NCBI GenBank assembly: GCA_017621015.1
Contig: JAGAUC010000205.1
Location: forward strand, 1-7,810
Source of the DNA: Clostridia bacterium
GTDB taxonomy: Bacteria > Bacillota > Clostridia > Oscillospirales > CAG-272
Direction: 5' to 3'
Length of the DNA: 7,810 nt
In this document: piece after piece, positions 1 to 6,900 of the stretch
Numbering within the stretch: the stretch's first letter is position 1
How the letters are laid out: every line of letters starts with the position of its first letter
Position numbers and translations under genes: made by a program
Notes under the pieces: model-generated
Told to the model about the DNA's origin: nothing
Seen by the model: the letters and a program-made list of their open reading frames with translations, nothing else
Databases searched by the model: none

Positions 1-60
1 AATCGAACCCATGTTTCCAGCGTGAGAGGCTAGCGTCTTGAACCGCTTGACCAACGGGCC
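1..60 (-). tRNA. tRNA-Glu, anticodon CUC, 3' end cut by the window edge
   Basis: On the minus strand this reads as the first 60 bases of a tRNA. The acceptor 5' strand GGCCCGT is at 60-54, followed by a D-arm with GTC/GAC stem and the GCGGTTC loop. The anticodon stem CTAGC/GCTGG (one U-G pair) encloses the 7-base loop CTCTCAC at 22-28. A four-base variable loop, T-stem strand ATGGG (8-12) and T-loop TTCGATT (1-7) follow. The anticodon CTC at 24-26, flanked by U33 and A37, reads GAG. The overall sequence closely resembles the tRNA-Glu(UUC) of Bacillus, with a different anticodon stem and a D-loop one base longer. The 3' T-stem strand, acceptor 3' strand and CCA region lie outside the window. 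A glutamate tRNA reading GAG fits the GAG-rich neighbouring genes; both catalytic Glu codons in each enzyme are GAG. Confidence 0.93.
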
Positions 61-72
61 GTCAGCCTAAAG

Positions 73-101
73 ATTATACCACACAAGTTTCAGCTTGTCA
101 A
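73..101 (-). promoter_or_regulatory. Perfect consensus housekeeping promoter for tRNA-Glu
   Basis: The minus strand has TTGACA (96-101), a 17-base spacer and TATAAT (73-78): both hexamers and the spacing match the primary sigma factor consensus exactly. The -10 box ends 12 bases before the mature tRNA 5' end, leaving room for a short leader to be removed by RNase P. The start site is expected near position 66. Nothing else in the gap from the upstream gene competes with it, so the tRNA appears to have its own transcription unit. Confidence 0.93.
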
Positions 102-140
102 TACCTTTTTTCAAAAAAATTAAATTTTTTATTTTTCCAA
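102..140 (-). promoter_or_regulatory. AT-rich UP-like element upstream of the tRNA promoter
   Basis: Immediately upstream of the -35 box the minus strand carries alternating A and T tracts (A6, T3, T7, A6) for almost 40 bases. This resembles the A-tract/T-tract layout of UP elements, which bind the C-terminal domains of RNA polymerase alpha and raise output of stable-RNA promoters. Part of the stretch may also serve as the weak U-tract of the terminator just upstream. The role is inferred from composition and position only. Confidence 0.5.
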
Positions 141-181
141 AATTCCGCCTGCCTCTCCGCTTGAAATCGGGAGGCAGGCGG
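139..181 (-). terminator. Rho-independent terminator of gene A
   Basis: A perfect 11-bp GC-rich inverted repeat, CCGCCTGCCTC (145-155) with GAGGCAGGCGG (171-181), begins 11 bases after the gene A stop codon. On the minus strand the stem is followed by AATTTT, a modest U-tract, then a long AT-rich stretch. On the plus strand the stem is followed by cgtaTTTTT, but no plus-strand gene reads into it. Position and stem strength favour termination of the two-gene transcript before the tRNA promoter; the poor U-tract makes efficiency uncertain. Confidence 0.78.
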
Positions 182-192
182 CGTATTTTTGG

Positions 193-3100
193 TTACTTTG
201 CGTCGAAATAGCGGACAAGTCCGATGATATGGCTGCTAAGCGCCCGGATCGAGCTTGCCAGCGCTACGTAGCGGCCGCGATAGGCAGTAAGCACCGTCTC
301 GCTCCTTGTGCCATCGGCGTTCGTGACGCTTCCGAGCGTGAAGGTCATATCGCCCTCCGTCGCCCTCAGCACCGTGCCATCGGCAGGCGTCTCGCTGTCG
401 GGGTGCTCCACCTCGTAGCCCTTGTAGGACACCAGCTCTCCCCTTGCATCGTATTGGTAAACCATTACGTTTGAGGAGAAATCCGAGTTGTAAAGTCCCT
501 TGTTGCTGTTCTGGTTGGAGTTGATCAGGTTGCCCTGATATACCGTATCGTAGAAGCCAACCTCAGCAGCATTATAGATCGTGCCCTCCTTGTCCATAAA
601 GGTGTTGGCAACGACGGTCTCCGCGCCATCGGAATCCAGCATGATCAGCTCCTTGTCAAGATTTATCGACCGATAAATACTCTGATCACAGTCGCGCAGG
701 CGGTACCAGATCCAGCCCACGCACGCCTTGGATTCCAGAAGCGAAAGGACATAGTGCTCATAATAGGTTGCGCGATCCTTTTGCGTGAACACAAAGGCAC
801 CCGCACCCGTCGAGCTTGCCAGCATCCAGCCGTTGGCGTCGATGGCGTCAAAGCTCATGGCGTAAAACTCGGTCACGATAAACGGCTTGCCCGAGTAGCG
901 GTAGATATTCGAAATGGTCTCTGCCGCAGGATTCATACCGTCATACAGGTTGACCGTGATAACATCCAGGTAATAGCCGGCGGCCCTGTGATAGCCCTCG
1001 TTGACCTTACAGTCCCCCGCCACACGCGAGCCAAGGTACATATGGTTGGGATCGCTGGCGCGGATGGCATCTCTTGCTACTTTATAGTATCTGGCATATA
1101 CAAAGCTGAAGAATTCCTGCGCCATTCTCTCGCGCTCGGGCGAATTCAGGTAATCCGAAAGCGTGGGATTGTCCAGCTCCATACGTCTGGCTAACCACGT
1201 CCAAGCCACCGCGTAGGAGAAGGCGTTGGTGGCCTCCTCGGCGGGATTGAGCGTCAGATAGCCGCCCAGAAGATCGCGAGCCGCAGGAAGCTCGTTGTCG
1301 GTCGTATAGCCAAAGATGTTCGGATCGTCGGCATAGCCGCCCTTTTCGATCTTTCCGGCCACATATTGCTCGGCAACTGTTACAAAATCGGGGTCAAAGA
1401 CGTTCATGGTGTTGTTGTAGGGGAACTGTCCCTCGCTGACCTTGGCGCGTCCGATGCGGCTCATATAATGACCGATCACATCAATGCCCACCACGCACGA
1501 CAGACCGTTTTCCACCTTCAAAAGCTCGTCGGTGGTGCTCACAAAGGCGGTGTTGATGCCGAGATCCAGTAGATCGGCGGTCATCTGCTTGTAAAAATTC
1601 TCCTCGGAGCCGTAGGCATCCAGCGAATAGCCAATGTGATTGTCGGCACCAAGGCCTACCTCGTTCATACCGAACGCGAAGTACGGATTTCCAAGTGGGT
1701 CAATGATATAGCATCTTCCGTTATGCACCTCGGTATGGAAGAAGCCGGTCGCCTCACCCGTAAAGCCCGCATTGGTGATGCCGCCGTACGCATCGTACTC
1801 GGCGCGCATCTCGGCGTACGAGGACTTTAAGAAGGCATTGGCCGTGCTTGTGCCCAGCGTGGACAGCGTACGCGCAAACTTATCGCCGCGCAGATACTCT
1901 TTTCCGTAGATATAGCCCTCAGCCTTGTTGGTAGACCAGATGCCGTTATTGAGCCAATTTACGGGCACGGTGAAGTCACCCGCGGCACTCTTTTCGCCGT
2001 AGCCCTTCGGGGCAAAGTCACCGACCTCCCCGTGGTCTTGCGACTCGCCGAACATATCGACGTTCCACACCTCATAATAAAGCTCCTCAAACCACTCGTC
2101 CACAAGCGCCTCGGCGTAGCCCCAGGGCTCGTAGCCGACGTTTGCCATCTTGTCGAGGTTGGTGCTGATCTCGTAAATGGAATTGGAGATCTCAAGGATC
2201 GGCTTGAAGGTGGTCTCCCGCGAATACACAAAGACCTCAAGCGCGTCATCCTTGCCCTCGCTGGTCAACTGGAAGGACACCGTCATGGTGCCGTCCTCGT
2301 TTACCATCTCACTGCGAAGATAGGAAAGCACGTCGATAGAGAAATAGCTGGCCGCCCGACAGGGCCCCTGCCCCACCAGCTCCATCGTGGTAGCCATGGA
2401 CGTATGATTCTGGAAATTCAGATCGTGCTCATTCCAGCCGCTCTTGGTGGCGTGAACCACCACGTCGTAAAGCTTGCGGTAGATATTGGAGTCGATGCTG
2501 GGAATGTAAACGCGGAGCTTGGCCGAAGCCGCCGTGTCCAGCGCCTTTACGGTCTCGGCGTCCAGCGTGAACTGAAAATAGCACGCGCGGTAGCCGTCGT
2601 TGTTGGGCGTTCCGGGGTTGCGGAACATCATCATAGTCGCGCTGCCCTGATCGGAGGACTGATAGCCGTTTTTGTTCCAGATAAACGTATCGTCTGTGCA
2701 CTCGACGGTAAGGATCTTGCCCTCGTTTTTGTGCAGAATGGGATATCCCGCTTCGTCAAGCTCACCTATGTAATATAACGTGGTGGCAACTCCGTAGCGG
2801 CGAATGCCGTCATTGCCGAGCACGTACGGACGGATGACGATCTCATAGGTCGCAAAGTCCGGCTCGAGCGCAAGCTCCGAAATGTCCAGCGCCGCCGCAT
2901 ATTTGCGGCCGTAAAGCTCCGAGACGTTATAGGTGTTTCCGTCGGCATCGCGAAGCGTTTGGTACACGGTAGCCGTGCCCTCCGAGCGGGACTCGGTCAT
3001 CACGTTGCCCTCCTCGTCGCGCGCGAGAATGAGCGTCTCATAGCCCACACGGCGGTAATCCAGGCTGTCCAGCCCCAGCACCGCACGTGCGGTGAAGCTA

Positions 3101-3855
3101 TCGCCCTCGGGCTTTGTGACCTGATAGCCCATATAATCGGCGGCGGCCTCACGCTTGAGCTCCACCGAATAGCTGCTATCGGTCTTGAAATACAGATTCT
3201 TCATCTTGACGTCCCAGTTAAAGAAGCCGTCAAAGTAACGCACCGCGTGCGAGATATATTTGCCGGGACGGTAGGGCTCGATCTTGAAATCAAACCGCTT
3301 TTCGCCGTCAATAAACACCTCGCTGATGCCGTTTTTAGGCGTAAAGACACAACGGATGTTGTACCATCTTCCGGTTTCAAGCTGCACGTCGGTCTTTACC
3401 GGCGAGGCAGCCTGCGTATACAGATAGCCGTTGTTGTCCAGTCGAAGCGAGTTAAAGACACCGGGCTTGCCCGTATCCAGGCGCGTATAGATCCAGCAAA
3501 GGAAGGAAAGCGGATTTTCCTCGGCCGTCGTGCCATCACGAAGTCCGCTCGGGAAGGCATCAAAATAGAAATCGCCCTCCAGCGAGAAGGTAAAATACGA
3601 GCCCATAAGGTTCTCATCATCAAAGGCGTAAAGCGCGGCATTCTCGCCCGGACGGTTGTAGGTATACACCGTGCCGTCCTCTTCCTCGGCAAGATCAAAC
3701 CGATACCGCTCCAGGCGGTATCCGCTATTGTCATCGGTCAGAAGGTTGATCGAGATGTCGTCGGCCGCCGCCCATAGCGTAAGCCCAAGCACCAAAAGCA
3801 CAAGCATCACAAAGGACACAAGCACGCGGCGCAGACCTCTGTTTATTGTGTTCAT
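193..3855 (-). CDS. Secreted multi-domain glycoside hydrolase, GH50-like (paralogue A)
   Basis: This is a predicted exported polysaccharide-degrading enzyme of 1220 residues. A signal peptide (basic RGLRR, hydrophobic core, cleavage after A29-A-A31) is followed by a LamG/ConA-like domain (about 78-225; RWYNIRCVFTP, FIDGEKRFDFKI). An Ig-like beta-sandwich (about 235-370; YEIVIRPYVLGNDG) and a DNRLRE/CBM96-like binding domain (about 380-558; GWNEHDLNFQN) come next. A conserved linker region (560-700) leads to a clan GH-A barrel (about 700-1125). Barrel landmarks resemble GH50 beta-agarases: CYIIDPLGNPYFAFGMNEV, FGYTTDNEL with candidate acid/base E855, KPFIVTEF with candidate nucleophile E996, GWIWYRLRD, and NQNSNKGLYN. 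There is no dockerin, LPXTG or SLH motif and no C-terminal membrane segment, so it is probably released. The start is fixed by AAAGGAG six bases upstream. It lies 66 bases after gene B and shows no promoter of its own, so co-transcription is likely. Family placement is from memory of motifs; the substrate is unknown. Confidence 0.9.
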   Translation of the reverse strand: MNTINRGLRRVLVSFVMLVLLVLGLTLWAAADDISINLLTDDNSGYRLERYRFDLAEEEDGTVYTYNRPGENAALYAFDDENLMGSYFTFSLEGDFYFDAFPSGLRDGTTAEENPLSFLCWIYTRLDTGKPGVFNSLRLDNNGYLYTQAASPVKTDVQLETGRWYNIRCVFTPKNGISEVFIDGEKRFDFKIEPYRPGKYISHAVRYFDGFFNWDVKMKNLYFKTDSSYSVELKREAAADYMGYQVTKPEGDSFTARAVLGLDSLDYRRVGYETLILARDEEGNVMTESRSEGTATVYQTLRDADGNTYNVSELYGRKYAAALDISELALEPDFATYEIVIRPYVLGNDGIRRYGVATTLYYIGELDEAGYPILHKNEGKILTVECTDDTFIWNKNGYQSSDQGSATMMMFRNPGTPNNDGYRACYFQFTLDAETVKALDTAASAKLRVYIPSIDSNIYRKLYDVVVHATKSGWNEHDLNFQNHTSMATTMELVGQGPCRAASYFSIDVLSYLRSEMVNEDGTMTVSFQLTSEGKDDALEVFVYSRETTFKPILEISNSIYEISTNLDKMANVGYEPWGYAEALVDEWFEELYYEVWNVDMFGESQDHGEVGDFAPKGYGEKSAAGDFTVPVNWLNNGIWSTNKAEGYIYGKEYLRGDKFARTLSTLGTSTANAFLKSSYAEMRAEYDAYGGITNAGFTGEATGFFHTEVHNGRCYIIDPLGNPYFAFGMNEVGLGADNHIGYSLDAYGSEENFYKQMTADLLDLGINTAFVSTTDELLKVENGLSCVVGIDVIGHYMSRIGRAKVSEGQFPYNNTMNVFDPDFVTVAEQYVAGKIEKGGYADDPNIFGYTTDNELPAARDLLGGYLTLNPAEEATNAFSYAVAWTWLARRMELDNPTLSDYLNSPERERMAQEFFSFVYARYYKVARDAIRASDPNHMYLGSRVAGDCKVNEGYHRAAGYYLDVITVNLYDGMNPAAETISNIYRYSGKPFIVTEFYAMSFDAIDANGWMLASSTGAGAFVFTQKDRATYYEHYVLSLLESKACVGWIWYRLRDCDQSIYRSINLDKELIMLDSDGAETVVANTFMDKEGTIYNAAEVGFYDTVYQGNLINSNQNSNKGLYNSDFSSNVMVYQYDARGELVSYKGYEVEHPDSETPADGTVLRATEGDMTFTLGSVTNADGTRSETVLTAYRGRYVALASSIRALSSHIIGLVRYFDAK

Positions 3856-3861
3856 AGCATT

Positions 3862-3868
3862 CTCCTTT
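3862..3868 (-). promoter_or_regulatory. Ribosome binding site of gene A
   Basis: AAAGGAG on the minus strand, with six bases to the ATG at 3855-3853, is close to the anti-Shine-Dalgarno complement and decides the start. An out-of-frame ATG inside the spacer (AATGCT) meets TGA after one codon and is unlikely to be used. The site lies one base after the T5 run of the intergenic hairpin, so a transcript that reads through exposes the site in single-stranded RNA. Confidence 0.9.
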
Positions 3869-3869
3869 G

Positions 3870-3911
3870 AAAAAGCGGTCGGAGCAGATGCCGTAGCATC
3901 TGCTCCGACCG
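3870..3911 (-). terminator. Intercistronic hairpin with UACG tetraloop: partial terminator or RNA stabiliser
   Basis: A perfect 16-bp inverted repeat (3876-3891 with 3896-3911) closes a four-base loop that reads TACG on the minus strand. The closing pair is C-G, giving C(UACG)G, a UNCG-class tetraloop known for high stability. The stem begins 10 bases after the gene B stop codon and is followed by C then TTTTT (3870-3874), the form of an intrinsic terminator with a short U-tract. Gene A follows with its ribosome site but no room for a promoter, so the hairpin most plausibly lets part of the transcription through, or protects the 3' end of the gene B message after cleavage. Which role applies cannot be decided from sequence. 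Confidence 0.85.
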
Positions 3912-3921
3912 GAGTATATCG

Positions 3922-6900
3922 TTATTGTGCGTCGAAGTAATTGATCAGACCGATCATGTGGGTGCTGAGTGAGCGAATGGCCTTGGCAAACGCCACGTAT
4001 CTTCCCTTATAGACGGTCAAAACGGTCTTTGTATAGCTTCCGTCGGCATGGGTCACCGTGCCGATCTCGAAAATCTCATCGCTCTCCGAGGCATTCACGA
4101 CCGTGCCGTCTGCAAGCTCCTCGCTCTCGGGATGTTCGATCTCGTAACCCTTTGAGGAGATCAGCTTACCGTCCGCCCCGTAGTTGTATACCGTGACGGT
4201 CGACGAGAAGTCGTTGTTGTAAAGACCCTTGTTACTGTTCTGGTTGGAATTGATCGCGTTGCCCTCGTAGATCATATCGTAGAAGCCGACCTGCTCGGCC
4301 GTATAGATCACACCATCCTCACCCAGGAAGGTATGCGGCGTGGCGATCTCACCCACGGTCGAGGAAAGCATGATCACGTCCATATCCAGATTGATGGAGT
4401 GGTAGATGCTCTGGTCGTTATCGCGGAAGCGATACCAGATCCAGCCCACGCACGCCTTGGACTCGATCAGCGAAAGCACATAGTGCTCGTAATAGGTCGC
4501 TCTCTCCTCCAGCGTCTCGGTATAAGCGCCCGCGCCGTGCGAGCTTGCCAGCAGCCAGCCGTTGGCGTCGGTAGCGTCAATGCTCATCGCATAGAACTCG
4601 GTCACGATAAACGGCTTGCCCGAATTGCGGTAAAGATCGGTGATGGTCGTTGCCGCAGGGTTCATGCCATCGTAAAGGTTGACCGTGAGAATGTCCAGAT
4701 AGTAGCCGGCGGCTCTGTGGTAGCCCTCGTTGACCTTACAGTCACCCGCAACGCGCGAGCCAAGATACATATGGTCGGGGTCGGTAAGCTTGATGGCGTC
4801 TCTTGCCACCTTGTAATATCTCGAATACACAAAGCTGAAGAACTCTTCGGCCATGCGGTCATGCTCAGGCGAGGAAAGGTACATATCCAGCGTGGGATTG
4901 TCGGTTTCCATACGTCTGGCTAACCACGTCCAGGCCACCGCATACGAGAAGGCATTGGTGGCCTCCTCGGCAGGATTGAGCGTCAGATAGTTGGACAGCA
5001 GGTCGCGCGCCGAGGGAAGCTCGTTGTCGGTCGTGTAACCGAACACGTGCGAGTTGCCAACGTAATTGCCCGCGAGGATCTGCTTTGCCACGTTCTCGTT
5101 GGAGAAGGTGACGAAATCGGGATCAAACACGTTCATGGTGTTGTTGAACGGGAACTCGCCCTCCGCAATGGGGGCACGTCCGATGCGGTGCATATAGTCG
5201 CCCACCACGCTCAGACCCACCGCACACGCCAGAGGGTTCTCCACCGCAAGAAGCTCCTCATTGGGGCTTACAAACGCGGTATTCACACCCAGCTCCAGAA
5301 GCTCGGCGGTAATGGCGTTGTAATAGTTTTCCTTGGTTCCGTACGCGTCAAGCGAGTAGTTCACGTGGTTGCCGCCGCCGATACTCACCTCGTTCATACC
5401 AAAGGCAAAATAGGGATAGCCCAGCGGGTCGATGATGTAAGCTCTTCCCTCATACATTTCGGTATGGAAGAAACCGGTCGCCTGTCCTCTCCAGCCCGCG
5501 TTGGTAATACCGCCATACGAATCGTAGGTAGCTCTCATCTCGGCATACGAGGATTTCAGGAATTCGTTGGCGGTGCTGGTACCAAGCGTAGCGAGTGTAC
5601 GCGCAAACTTGTCGCCGCGGAAGTAGGCCTCGCCCTTCTTGTAGCCCTCGGTAGAGCTGGTCGTCCAGAAGCCATTGTTGAGCCAACGCACGGGAACCGT
5701 GAAGTCACCGGTTGCCGTTTTTGCGCCGTAGCCGTTGGGAGCAAAGGGCTCATCGCCGTGGTAGATGGGCTCACCGAACATATCGGTCAGCCACACCTCG
5801 TACTGAAGCTCCTCAAACCACTCGTCCACAAGCGATTCAGCGTAGCCCCAGGGCTCGTAGCCTGGGTTGGCCATCTTGTCCAGATTGGTCACCACCTCAT
5901 ACACCGAGTTGGAGATCTCAATGACCGGCTTGTAGCTGGTTTCCTTGGGGTAAGCATAGACCTCAAGAGCATCGCTCTTGCCCTCAGTAGTGATACGGAA
6001 GGAAACGGTCAGCGAGCCGTCCTCATTGAGCGGCTCGGAAATCAGGTACTGAAGCACGTCTGCCGTAAAGTAGGCTGCCGGGCGGCAGGGTCCCTGATAT
6101 ACCTGCTCTCTGGCCGCCGCCATCGAGCCGTGATTCTGGAAATTCAGCGAATGCTCGTCCCAATCGGTATCGGTGGCGTGGACCACGATATCGTAAAGCT
6201 TACGGCTGGTATTGCCGTCCACACGCGGGATGTAAACGCGGAACTTGGCCGAAGCCGCCGTTTCCAGCTGCTTTACGGTCTCGGCATCCAGCGTAAACTT
6301 AAAGTAGCACGCGCGGTAGCCGTCCTTGTTGGCATCGCCGGGGTTACGGAAGATAAACATCGTCGAGGAGCCGTAATCCGCCGTCGTGTTTCCCGCCTTG
6401 TTCCAGATGTAGGTATCGTCGGTACAGTTGACCGTATAGACCTTACCGTCGTTCTTGTGAAGCACCGGATATCCGTCGGCATCCAGCTCGCCAATGTAGT
6501 AAAGCGTTTGTGCCAGGCCGTAACGACGCAGGCCGTCATTGCCAAGCACGTACGGACGGATGACGATCTCCATACTGCCGCCGGTCGGCTCGATAGGAAT
6601 GTCTGGGATCTCAAGTGCCGCGGCATAGTTGTAGCCGTAAAGCTCCTTGATGTTGTAGGTCTTGCCGCTCATGTCGCGCACCGCTCCGTAGATCTCCTGC
6701 GATCTCAGTGCGGCCGATTCGGTAAACACCTTGCCGTCCTCGTCAAGGTCAAGCATAAGCACCTCATAGCCCACACGGCTGTGATCGGTGCCGTTGACAC
6801 CGAAAATACCGCGCAGCGAGAAGGTATCGCCCTTCGGCTTTGCCACCTGATAGCCAAGATAGTCAGCCGCCTCCTCGCGCTTGAGCTCGATAACGTAGCT

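Noticed and set aside
2032..3777. Plus-strand open frames of 248 and 272 codons opposite gene A
   Set aside because: They are in the same codon-aligned antisense phase as the frame opposite gene B and are explained by the same codon bias; their His/Val/Arg-rich composition is typical of mirror frames.
3856..3921. Separate promoter for gene A
   Set aside because: The gap is almost filled by the hairpin and ribosome site; no -35/-10 pair with suitable spacing is present. A promoter inside the end of gene B was not excluded.
3671..3940. Plus-strand frame of 89 codons spanning the gap between the two enzymes
   Set aside because: It runs through the hairpin and both coding ends, is very rich in Ser and Arg, and lacks a ribosome site.
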